NCBI RefSeq assembly: GCF_023053635.1
Contig: NC_086175.1
Span: 121,718,740-121,782,739, forward strand
DNA from: Elgaria multicarinata webbii
Lineage: Eukaryota > Chordata > Lepidosauria > Squamata > Anguidae
Direction: 5' to 3'
Length of the DNA: 64,000 nt
Part shown: piece after piece, positions 55,195 through 64,000 of the stretch
How positions within the stretch are numbered: the stretch's first letter is position 1
Layout: every line of letters begins with the position of its first letter
Notes under the pieces: generated by a model
The model's database searches: none
Told to the model about the DNA's origin: nothing
Seen by the model: only the letters and a program-made list of their open reading frames with translations
Position numbers and translations under genes: made by a program

Positions 55195-55701
55195 TTCTTC
55201 TCTGCTCAGGGGCAGGAAGTGAGGAAGAAAGAATGGGTTGAAGTCCTCCTCCATTTCTTTACAGCGTTCCTTATCTATGCATATCAATACAAATGCCTGC
55301 TTCCCTGTGTGCATGGCCCTAGTTGGATTAGAGGAGTCATCTCTCAATCTTACTCCACAAGGGTTAACAAATGTGTTAACACCACAAGCATAATCCAAGC
55401 CCCTAGGAAAGGGTTTAATACAAATGTGGCAAATAAACAAAACTTTACTTTTCCCCACAACATCTAATTTTATATTGGGTGGGGGCGAAACCCCCATCAG
55501 CCACAACCAGGATGGCCAGCAGTCAAGGATGATGAGAACTGTAGTTCAACACCATCTCAAGGGCTACCGTTTTTTACCCGTTTTATATATTCTCTCAAGC
55601 AGACCTGATATTCACAACACAACAGACTCAGCATAAACAGTTCAGATATAATTTTCACAAATTGCTGTTTTCCCCCTACTTTTACTGGCGACAGAGCTTA
55701 C

Positions 55702-55806
55702 CTTCTGAAGGGTGTTTGACTCTAACCTCATCCCGCCGGAAATAAAGTTCTTCTTCAAGTACTTCCTTAACTCTCCTAGGTGGTTCAACATAGACAAATT
55801 TCTTCC
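55702..55806 (-). CDS. C11orf97: C11orf97, second coding exon
   Basis: 105 bases framed by an acceptor (ttcttttataaaacag) and a donor (gtaagc). The first codon is split with exon 1 (T|GG, Trp). The exon reads WKKFVYVEPPRRVKEVLEEE, then LYFRRDEVRVKHPSE, and leaves one base for exon 3. The W-K-FVY-EP--R-KEVLEEELY block is the conserved core of C11orf97 and looks helical and charged. Phase is consistent at both junctions, which is strong support for the model. The third-exon intron (54261-55701) holds a LINE end and a MITE. Confidence 0.9.
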
Positions 55807-56023
55807 CTGTTTTATAAAAGAAAATTTCAAGGGATATGCCAAGGAATTCCGAAATGGTATACCTCATTTCATCCCACTGTATCAGAATTACCTCATAGTA
55901 AAAAAAAAATCTGCATAATCAAATTGAAAATTCTTCTCACTAATAGGATAAAATATTATAAAAATCATATGCTGATGACATCAAAAAGGCAAACAAAATG
56001 TTTATGGTAAGTGTTGTGTTTTA

Positions 56024-57005
56024 TATAAATTATTATTATTATTATTTATTTATTTATATAGCACCATCAGTGTACATGGTGCTGTACAGAGTAAAACAAT
56101 AAAATAGCAAAACCCTGCCGCATAGGCTTACATTCTAATAAAATCATAATAAAACAATAAGAAGGGGAAGAGAATGTACCAAACAGGCACAGGGTAGAGT
56201 AAAACTAACAGTATAAAAGTCAGAACAAAATCAAGTTTTAAAAGCTTTAGAAAAAAGAAAAGTTTTTAGCTGAGCTTTAAAAACTGTGATTGAACTTGTA
56301 GTTCTCAAATGTTCTGGAAGAGCGTTCCAGGCGTAAGGGGCAGCAGAAGAAAATGGACGAAGCCGAGCAAGGGAAGTAGAGACCCTTGGGCAGGTGAGAA
56401 ACATGGCATTAGAGGAGCGAAGAGCACGAGCGGGGCAATAGTGTGAGATGAGAGAGGAAAGATAGGAAGGAGCTAGACAGTGAAAAGCTTTGTAGGTTAA
56501 CAAGAGAAGTTTATATTGGATTCTGAGGTGAATTGGAAGCCAATGAAGAGATTTCAGAAGTGGAGTAACATGGTCAGAGCGGCGAGCCAAGAAGATGATC
56601 TTAGCAGCAGAATGGTGAACAGAAACTAATGAACTGATGTGAGAAAAAGGAAGGCCAGTGAGAAGAAGGTTGCAGTAGTCCAACCGAGAAATAACCAATG
56701 CATGAACAAGAGTCTTGGCAGAAGAGACAGACAAAAATGATTGAATCCTGGCAATATTATACAGGAAAAAACGACAGGATTTAGCTACTGCCTCAATATG
56801 AGGAATAAAGGAGAGCGAGGAGTCAAATATAAAGCCAAGACTACAAGCTTCCTTGACTGGAGTAAGTGTAACATTATTGACAGTAAGAGAGAATGAGAGA
56901 TGAGGAGAAGGTTTAGGAGGAAAAACAAGCAATTCAGTCTTTGCCATATTAAGTTTCAAACGACGATAAAGCAACCAAGCTGAGATATCTGAAAGACATG
57001 CCGAG
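56024..57005 (-). mobile_element. L2-type LINE 3' end with long C-terminal ORF (C11orf97 intron 1)
   Basis: 247 codons are open on the minus strand (56974-56231), with ISRLDYCNLLL, HWLPIHLRIQYKLLLLTYKA, LAPSYLSSLI and AWNALPEHLR, the C-terminal part of an L2-clade reverse transcriptase. The 3' UTR ends with 'gtacatggtgctatat...' and (AAT)n at 56024. The intact frame suggests a fairly young copy. 5'-truncated: the catalytic FADD region is missing. Confidence 0.88.
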
Positions 57006-57009
57006 ATAC

Positions 57010-58075
57010 GATCGTGAACATCAGGAGAAAGTTCTGGAGATGAAAGATATAATTTAATAGTATAATTATAATTTAATAATAATAAAATATAATAGTGCTC
57101 CTATAGCTTAGTTATGCAATTCTTGTATTCCCTTCTCAAGTGCGTGATATTGTAGATATGGAAAAACAATGTTGAATTCTGTAACCACCTTCCATTCAAG
57201 GTAGTGAATCACTAACATAGTTTTCATGACAAACTAGTGAACACAAGAAGGTGCTTTATACCAAGTCAGACTGTTGGTCTGCCCATTTCAGCATTATCTA
57301 TATCAGGGGTCTCCTGCAGGCACCACTGGACCCACACAGCCATACTGAAGCAACCACCAAGCTATTTACCCCCTCTGCAAGTGAATGGAGCCTTGGGGTG
57401 GTGGTGGGGTGTCACCATCACTGAAAAAGCATGTTGTTTCAAACAACTGCTGCATATTATTCCATTTTATACAGTGCCCTCTGGTGCCCAAAAAGACAAC
57501 ATAGGTTCACTGTGCCTTTTCCAAATACTGTGCCATGGCGTGGCGGATTGCGTGAGAAAGGAACAGTGAACCTATTTTCCCTTTTGGGGCATCAGAGGGT
57601 GCTGTATAAAATGAAATGTGCACCATGTTTTTGAAACAAAATATTTTTTCATTGATGGTCTGAAAAGCCACCTGGAATGATAACTCGATATATGCATAAT
57701 GCTGCAATTGTGGAGCAAAAAGCCTGGAATTTGAAAATAGTCACAAAATTCACTTTCCTGAGAACCTTGGCTCTCTCTTTTTTATATAAGGGGCAAAGCC
57801 CTTATGCTTGTGAAGATATGCTTGCAGGTGTGTGGATGATGCCTACTAAAATCTCAGAAGCCAAAAAGGGACTTTGAAAAAAATGTCCGTTGTAGGCAAG
57901 GCTTTACCCTCTATAGTTCCTTGCCTTCTCCCATGACTAGTAAAGCCAACATGAATTGTACAAAATGGCAATCATTAAAGAACATATTATACAAATAAGA
58001 AAAGCAGGGCAACTTTGCGTAATTTATACTGGTTGCAGAATTCCACTTTTCTTGGCTCATGATTTTGTTAGCTTT
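57010..58075. other. C11orf97 intron 1, unassigned
   Basis: Contains 'cccttctggtgcccaaaaag'-type words repeated in inverted form at 57475-57495 and 57580-57610 (a weak foldback) and otherwise no recognised feature. Confidence 0.4.
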
Positions 58076-58079
58076 GTTT

Positions 58080-58145
58080 ATTTGTTTATTTATTTAATGC
58101 ATTTTTATACCGCCCAATAGCCGAAGCTCTCTAGGCGGTTTGTTT
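58080..58145 (-). repeat. LINE/SINE tail
   Basis: The complement of 'aaccgcctagagagcttcgg ctattgggcggtataaaaat gcattaaataaataa'. Confidence 0.7.
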
Positions 58146-58194
58146 GTAATGCAGAGTACACACACAGACTTGCTGATTGCCGATGAGTTTATAA

Positions 58195-58312
58195 AACGAA
58201 TGGGCAACCTGTGTCCATCCAGACTTTTTGGCCAACAACTCCCAGCAACCCTAGCCAACATAGGGATTATAGGAGTTGGAGCCCCAAATATATGGTCACA
58301 AGTTGGCCACGC
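58195..58312. mobile_element. Palindromic MITE (related to the cttccccaacctggtg family)
   Basis: 'aatgggcaacctgtgtccat' and 'ggtcacaagttggccacgcc' form the outer ends, with the core 'ccaacaactcccagcaaccc' and 'tataggagttggagcccc'. Confidence 0.6.
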
Positions 58313-58829
58313 CTGTTATAAAAGGTCTAAATACTTGGATAACAAGGCTTCTCTGGATTTTTGTAGACTTTCAAGTTTAAATGGCCGTTAGAAGCTGGGA
58401 GTGAACTATAGCAGCGCAATGACCTATTCAACTAGCACCATGTTATTTACACACTTTTGCAAAACATATGGATCTGGCTGAACTGGAAGTAGATGTAGAG
58501 CTTTGACTTGTGTAGAGTTTTTAGACTTAATGTACCTTCATCTAAATTAGATGGTAAGCTACTGGAGGCCCTTGGGCCAAATTCTGGCATACTAAGAGAT
58601 GTTGACTGGCCCTCAAGTTGCCAATCAAGAGACAAAAGACTTGAAGAGATCTGTAGCAACAGAATCTGATGGCAGACCATGTTAAGAGCTGAGACACTTT
58701 CTGTCACCAGGGAGTGGAGAGAGAGAGAGAGAGAGAGAAGGTTCTCTCTCTCTCATATTACTAGAATTTGGCTGCATCTAATTAAATTGGTTGGCAGCAG
58801 ATGCAGGACAGACAAAATAAAGTACTTCC

Positions 58830-58930
58830 CCAAACTGGTGTCCTCTAGATGTTTTAGACTCCAACCATTGGCCATGCTAGCTGGGGCTGTTGGGAGTTGA
58901 AGTCCAAAATATCCAATGGGCATGTTGCCT
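58830..58930. mobile_element. Palindromic MITE (cttccccaacctggtg family)
   Basis: 'cttccccaaactggtgtcct ctagatgttttagactccaa' pairs with 'gggagttgaagtccaaaata tcc'. Confidence 0.7.
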
Positions 58931-59944
58931 ACCTGTGATCTAATCTAACCTAGGATTTGAAAAACTCAGGAGTAGGGCTGGCCCTACCATTAGGCAAAAT
59001 GAGGCGGTAATTTCCGGAGGCAGATGATGGGAGGTGGTAGCAAGGAATTGGAGGAGAGACCTGTACGTGCCTGATTGCACTCTCTAAGCTAGGCTGCTGC
59101 TTTCAGGTGCAGTGAAAGTCCCATCGCCAGGACTGCAGAAAGATTCAACTGCCAGGCCGGTCAGCTTTTGAACATGGAAATTGGTGCCATCTTGCCCTTT
59201 GCCTCAAACAGCAAAATGTATTGGTCTGTCCCTGCTCATGAGGATAGGTCTATCAGTGGTTATAGGTAGGAGAGTTAGATAGAATTCCCATATTCAGAAG
59301 CAGTACACTACTGAATACCAGTTTCTCAGGATCAACAGTGAGAGAGATTTATTGCCTTTATGACAAGTTGTTGGATAACAACTCTCATCTTGCCCATTCA
59401 CATCTGGAGGGCACCTGATTGGGGACAGCTGCACTAGTATGATGGTGAATAAAAATGGCTCTTTTAAGACCAACGTACTTCTAGGAAACTTCATAAAACC
59501 TGCCTACAGCATCATATCCAACAGTCACACGTACATAAAGACGCATACCTATATGTATTCGATATATAGCATATACATACTAGGAAGCTGAGAATTAAGT
59601 ATAACTTCAAGGATGGGCATATGCACATGCACAGACGTTAAAAGTGACGATCTACATTACAGATTTCTTATATAAAACCCATAATGTATTTAGTTAAGCT
59701 GTGCTGAAATACTTGGGAGTAGGCAATGCTCACAGACTGAGTACCCCACTGAGTTTACAAATGGTGGTAGTTAATGTGATCAGGTCTGAAAACCAGCTGT
59801 ATTATACTATGAAAGTCCCCCTTGAGAAAAACAAGCTTAGTCTAGTGCAGTTGGGAAGATCCTTTTAATTAGTATAACTGTGACAGGTAGAATGGCATTT
59901 GTAATAATTGGGTATTGGATGAATGTTAAGGATGATACCTCTCT

Positions 59945-60265
59945 ACAGCAGCCTTCTTCAACCTGGTGTCCTCCAGATGTGTTAGACTACAGCTTCCAGC
60001 ATCCCCCAGGTTTTGCTCTCTCCCTGTCCTTCTGGAGTGGGAACTACATGCATTATTTGACCCCTCCATTCAAATTGGCAATTGTTATCCATTTGCTTGG
60101 GAAGAAGAGGTGGTTGCTCTCCAGGGAAGGCTGGGGTGGAGAACTTGTGGTCCTTCAGATGTTGCTAAGACTCCAACTCCCATTATCTCTGGCTATTGGC
60201 CAAGCTGCCCGGGGGATGTTGGGAGCTGTAGTCCAATACATCTGGAGGGCACCAGGTCTAGGGGA
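59945..60265. mobile_element. Two palindromic MITE copies (cttccccaacctggtg family)
   Basis: One fragment at 59948-60010 (ttcaacctggtgtcctccag) and a full pair at 60135-60262 (gaacttgtggtccttcagat ... ggagggcaccaggtctaggg). Confidence 0.7.
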
Positions 60266-60439
60266 GGCTGCGGCTCTTCAGCAAAATGAATAGAGTCCCT
60301 CATGGTGATAGCTTTCTTGGTCAAGTTGTACAAACTCCCATGGGATGAACACTGACCTCACGAAAGGCAGGAAGCAGAACAAAAAGCTGGAATAAGCACT
60401 ACCACCTTGTGCTGGGGATGAGCATAGGTAGTAAGGTGG

Positions 60440-60550
60440 ATCCCCTATGGCAGGGATCATGTGGCCCTCTAGATGCCATTCAACTCCCATCAGTCCAAGC
60501 CAGCATGGTCAGGGATGATGAGAGTTGGAATCCAGCAACCTGTGAAGTAC
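60440..60550. mobile_element. Palindromic MITE (cttccccaacctggtg family), diverged
   Basis: 'catgtggccctctagatgcc attcaactcccatcagtcca' pairs with 'gatgagagttggaatccagc aacc'. Confidence 0.6.
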
Positions 60551-60898
60551 CCCAGGTCCCCCACCCTGGTTTTAAAGTGAGGGAAATCGCCCTTGCCAAA
60601 CCAAATAGATAATCGCCAATTTGGATGGAGAGATTCAAATATGCATGCAGTCCCCCCCCCCATTTTGCATAAGGGGTGTCTTCCCCCCACCCCCCCGAGA
60701 TGGCAGCCAGCAGCAGCGCCTCCCTCTCTCCTTGCTGCGGGGGAAAGGGAAGGATGTCAGTGAAGAATTTAATGCTCTTCTCAACTAGGATGCGCGTGTA
60801 GGAGGAGGGGGGGAGTTCGTGACTACGTGGCTGCTGCGCCCCATCTTTTCATGGCGGGAAGGAAGGCTCTCCCCGCACCCCATCCCGTTTACACTCAC

Positions 60899-60992
60899 AG
60901 GGCTGAACCCCTTCATTGTACTCCGCATAGATCCGGCTTCCCGAGTCCCCAGCCCTCGGCTCCAGCTGGTTCCCGGCCGACGCGGTCATCAT
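60899..60992 (-). CDS. C11orf97: C11orf97, first coding exon
   Basis: Two adjacent ATG codons (60992-60990 and 60989-60987) open MMTASAGNQLEPRAGDSGSR and IYAEYNEGVQP. The exon ends one base into a codon at a strong donor (gtgagt, 60898-60893), and that base completes the Trp codon of exon 2. The second ATG has a better context (A at -3) and would give 126 residues, as in human. The frame stays open upstream in the CpG island, so the start is chosen by context and length. This end is poorly conserved in the family, and support comes mainly from phase and donor. Confidence 0.75.
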
Positions 60993-61296
60993 GCCTCGTC
61001 TTCTATCGCTGCTACTGCCTGTACCAGCCGCGCCCAAGCAAGTGGGACGCGCAGGCCGGTTGCCATAGGAGCCCGAGGTTGTGGAGGAGGGAGCGTGGAG
61101 GCTGGCGGGGGAGAAAGCACCGGGCGAGCTCGTGATTTGCCTCCCCACTCGGTGAGCCTTTAATTGAGCCTTTGTGGGACGATGATGATGGAGAAGAAAA
61201 CATCCCTCCGCCGCCCCCCGGGCCCTGGGTAAAGGAAAGGACGAGCATCGGAGTAGCTCTAGGCCTGGAGTGAAGCAAGGCCTAGGCCTTTTGGGT

Positions 61297-61310
61297 GTTG
61301 TCATGGTAAC
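61297..61310. promoter_or_regulatory. C11orf97: RFX X-box-like site
   Basis: GTTGTCATGGTAAC is two inverted half-sites of the X-box (GTNRCC and RGYAAC). The right half is a full match and the left deviates at one base. It lies about 305 bases upstream of the C11orf97 start codon. RFX factors switch on ciliary genes. Confidence 0.55.
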
Positions 61311-61339
61311 CGGCAAGGTTGCTGTTGACCGCCGGCCTC

Positions 61340-62425
61340 TGCAAATGCCTCAACAAGCGAGAGGGCAGCTGCAGCTTGCATTTGCCTATTACTCGCAAGT
61401 AAGGGTCAACAAGTCCTCCCCCTTTCATAGCTGCACAACAGGCAGGCAGAAAATCAACAGGTAAAGCCTTCTCTTTCAAGGCATCTCCACTCCCGCTTCG
61501 CTGGCTCAGCTTTGCAGATCCTGCAGCTGTTAACAGGAGGAGCACTTGCAGGAGCACTTCCTGAGGGGTTTGGCTGGCAACCCGCTAAATCGGGTAGACC
61601 ACCTTTTGGGGGCCTTGGACACATTTGGCAATTTTGAGAAATTCTCCTGGGCACTAACAAAAAATGGCTGCCATGGGAGGGATGGCAAAGGATAAGGAAC
61701 CTGGCCAAAAGATTGAATGCAAGGTAGAGGTGGGGGTCTGAGAGACTTACAAACTAAACCTCTTTGAATCCAGTTTTCATCACCAACAGAAACCTCAGCT
61801 GCTGGCAAGTAAATATATTGATTTTTTAAAGTGGGAGATGTAGAGCACCAAGAAAAGTGTCTGAGGGCACATTGGTGCCCATGGACATGTTGCATACCCT
61901 TCCCCCTAATTCCAGCTCACAATTAAGCATACTTTAGGCTGTAATGCTGTGCACTATGCCTAATGGGAGTTACTTCTAAGTAAACATGCATAAGATTGCA
62001 TTGCATATCATTGTTTTGTAATGGAGTTACTTAAAACACACTTAATTGCATACACTTAATTGCATAAGAATTGTGGGTGAACGTACGTTATGAGGTTAGC
62101 CCTTTGGAAATGTTCTTGTAGGGGAACACTAGCTCATTTCTTCTTGAAATGATAGATAGCACTTACAAAGCCGCACAACCGATGTAGTACAAATATATTT
62201 GCTATCCAATTAATAGTATGGTCAGTATTCTCTACACATACCAACAGTCTTCAGTATCTTGAACTTCACGTAGGGTGAAGGTACAAAGCATATTTCCCCC
62301 CATGAAATGCACCACTGTATATCCAAGTCAATATGCAGCATCACAAACATTTTTTTGAAACTCAGCAGTTTGCTACATTTCCTGGGGGTCCAAGGAGTCA
62401 CATTGCAACTGGAAATGGGGAAGGA
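61340..62425. other. Unassigned intergenic DNA upstream of C11orf97
   Basis: GC content falls from the CpG island to background. The open frame at 61270-61464 (plus) has no recognisable protein. Nothing else supported. Confidence 0.45.
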
Positions 62426-62734
62426 CCCTAGCTAGGCCTATAAGCATATGCTCTGCATGCACAAAGTCCCAGGTTATGTTTCAGGAATCAAAACACATCA
62501 CTAATCCAATGGAACAATCCGAAGTATAAAAGAGCATATGTTCATGCACCTTTAATCTCTCTGTCATACACACGCACTGCTCTGGATAATCTGAACACAA
62601 CCACAGCAATTTTCAACAGCCGTTAGTGAGCCTCTTTCACACCCTCAATGAAATGTTGGCACATACATGCAACCTGATTGCAAAAGAACAGCACAACAGT
62701 TTTCCTAAAAGTGGTATAACTTCTAGAACAGGGA

Positions 62735-62960
62735 GTGAGAAACTTCTGGCCTTCTAGATGATGTTCAACTCCTATCATAGGTGGGAGGGTGCTATTGCAC
62801 CCATGTCCTACTTTTGGGTTCCTGGGTGACAGCTGTTTGGCCACTGTGTGAACAAAGTGCTAGACTAGATGGACTCTTGGTCTGCTCCAGCATGGCTCTT
62901 ATGTTTTTTCTGCTGAGGGCTGATGGGAGTTGAGTCCAACATCTGGAGGGCCATAGGTTC
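62735..62960. repeat. MITE arms enclosing a CR1/L3-like LINE end
   Basis: 'aacttctggccttctagatg atgttcaactcctatcat' and 'gctgatgggagttgagtcca acatctggagggccataggt' are the two arms. Between them at 62780-62910 lies 'ctgtttggccactgtgtgaa caaagtgctagactagatgg', so the LINE end was inserted in the MITE. Confidence 0.65.
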
Positions 62961-63124
62961 CATACCCATTTCTTTACAAACTCTCACCTGGAAATGCATA
63001 CAATTATGCATTCCCCTTTACACAGACCTTTAAAGACATTTATCTTCAACATTTATGAGAACTCCAGTAGTAGCCAGAATACTGTGCTTATCTTACCCAC
63101 AGATAATTAACAAAAGACTCAATC

Positions 63125-63720
63125 AAGTTTCAGTGTGTTAAATATTTTATTTTTAAATAAGACTCACAGCATAATTACAAAATGCTTTATTTCAAGTGTT
63201 ACCTATATAAGGTGTTACATTCAGTTTCACTTTTCATGCAGTTTTCAAAAGTTAGCAACTATCTCACAAAGATAAAAAACACTTTAAAGTGAACTTTGAC
63301 AGCATTTGTATTTGTAATTACATACAATAATAAATACTCCAGTTCTTTCCTCTCTTATAATGCACTAGTGCTTTACAGTATTCTGTTACAGTAGATCTTT
63401 GCTAGTTTGCACTACCTGAAGACATACTACACTACACATTTAAATTAGTTTCAAACCTGCTTAATTATTTAAGGAAAGCAACCCTACAGTTCTGTGTTCA
63501 TTTGGGGGAAACTGTAACAGCTAAACAGGTTTCAAAGTGGTTTACATTTGTAGTGCAACCTTAAGGCGGTGCTCTGCAAGCCACGTGAGTCAGTACACTG
63601 TTACTTAAAATGGCTTAGATGTTAAACCCTGAAATGTTTATTTAGATGTGTGCTTAGAAAAAAGAAAGAACGTACAGCCTTATGCTAAGCAGTTCATTCT
63701 GTTATATCCCACCTGTTTCA
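63125..63720 (-). other. Possible 3' UTR of a neighbouring minus-strand gene (ANKRD49 by synteny)
   Basis: Non-repetitive AT-rich sequence with AATAAA-type signals on the minus strand at about 63186-63191 and near 63150, and no repeat signature. In human the gene beyond C11orf97 on this side is ANKRD49, in the same orientation as C11orf97. No coding exon of it is seen in the window, so this is only inference from position and poly(A) signals. Confidence 0.28.
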
Positions 63721-63724
63721 ATGA

Positions 63725-64000
63725 CTGGGTTCAGACAATACAATAACCAAAGGTGGTTTAAATAGTTCATTGGTTATTTAACCCACCATCGGTTATTGTG
63801 TTGTGGAGGGTACTGCGGGTTATTTCCTCAGCCACGCAAGTTATTTCATCAGCCAAGAGTCGCAAGGCAAGAGCGGTTTAGCGGTAGCTGCTGCTCTAGT
63901 CCAGCTGGCAGGATAGATTTTCAGCAGGCTGCATTTGGACAACACAATAGTCAATGGTGGATTAATAGTCAACTCTACGGTTGATTATCGAGGGATTCTC
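63725..64000. repeat. Foldback-like repeat at the right edge
   Basis: 'ggttcagacaatacaataac caaaggtgg' at the left and 'tttggacaacacaatagtca atggtgg' at the right are similar, with repeated ggttatt words. Resembles the aaccatggtt MITE group; cut by the window edge. Confidence 0.4.

Larger units (their letters stand above)
60690..61330 (-). promoter_or_regulatory. C11orf97: CpG island, promoter of C11orf97
   Basis: A GC- and CpG-rich block covers the C11orf97 start-codon exon and about 340 bases upstream. It includes an RFX X-box-like site (61297-61310) and a second half-site (gttgcc, 61059-61064). The long open frames on both strands here are composition effects. Confidence 0.7.

Noticed and set aside
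60819-61316. Long frames on both strands of the C11orf97 island
   Set aside because: Only the minus frame ending at the 60899 donor connects in phase to a conserved exon; the rest are composition effects.
61270-61464. Plus-strand frame as a gene sharing the C11orf97 island in the opposite direction
   Set aside because: A donor-like word is present (caagtaagg), but there is no downstream exon or conserved protein I can support.

Overview
The window is vertebrate nuclear DNA from a reptile, most likely a squamate (lizard or snake). Three host genes lie on the minus strand in very repeat-rich DNA: CR1 and L2-type LINEs, tRNA-derived SINEs, hAT-like MITEs, a Helitron, LTR fossils and many microsatellites. 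The repeat mix and the protein divergence suggest a squamate; the species cannot be read from the sequence.

Host genes, right to left as transcribed. (1) C11orf97 (small cilium-associated protein): three coding exons at 60992-60899, 55806-55702 and 54260-54076. They join in phase to a 127-residue protein, with a CpG island and an RFX X-box-like site upstream. (2) FUT4 (alpha-1,3-fucosyltransferase): one intronless coding exon, 28445-27300, open upstream to 28700, under a CpG island. (3) PIWIL4: only its 5' end, with the start codon exon at 1373-1268, a probable next exon at 339-285, and a CpG island at about 4.43-4.75 kb as likely promoter; the rest runs off the left edge. From what I recall of human chromosome 11q21, this is the same order and relative orientation. 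The right edge may hold the 3' UTR of the next gene (ANKRD49 by synteny).

Repeat layout. 0-9 kb: PIWIL4 5' end, a foldback next to its promoter, and a 5'-truncated CR1 (6.18-8.49 kb). 9-27 kb: LINE tails, MITEs, a GC-rich repeat-like block (11.2-11.7 kb), one solo LTR and a TIR element with two relatives further right. 29-30.9 kb: MITE and solo LTR. 30.89-38.08 kb: an unusual 7.2-kb block bounded by hAT-type ends and a perfect 8-bp target duplication. It holds two near-identical copies of the last 0.85 kb of one element and a near-perfect 0.5-kb inverted repeat. 38.2-38.6 kb: solo LTR. 38.94-40.73 kb: an internally deleted Helitron. 41-50 kb: SINEs, TIR elements, CR1 tails and a decayed endogenous retrovirus (about 45.6-50.2 kb). 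53-61 kb: C11orf97 with MITEs and an L2-type LINE in its introns.

The genes are not an operon: FUT4 makes Lewis-type glycans in the Golgi, PIWIL4 acts in germline piRNA silencing, and C11orf97 is ciliary. The main points of interest are the composite hAT-bounded block, the inverted duplication grown around a foldback MITE, the Helitron deletion derivative, and the RFX-like and A-MYB-like sites at the C11orf97 and PIWIL4 promoters.
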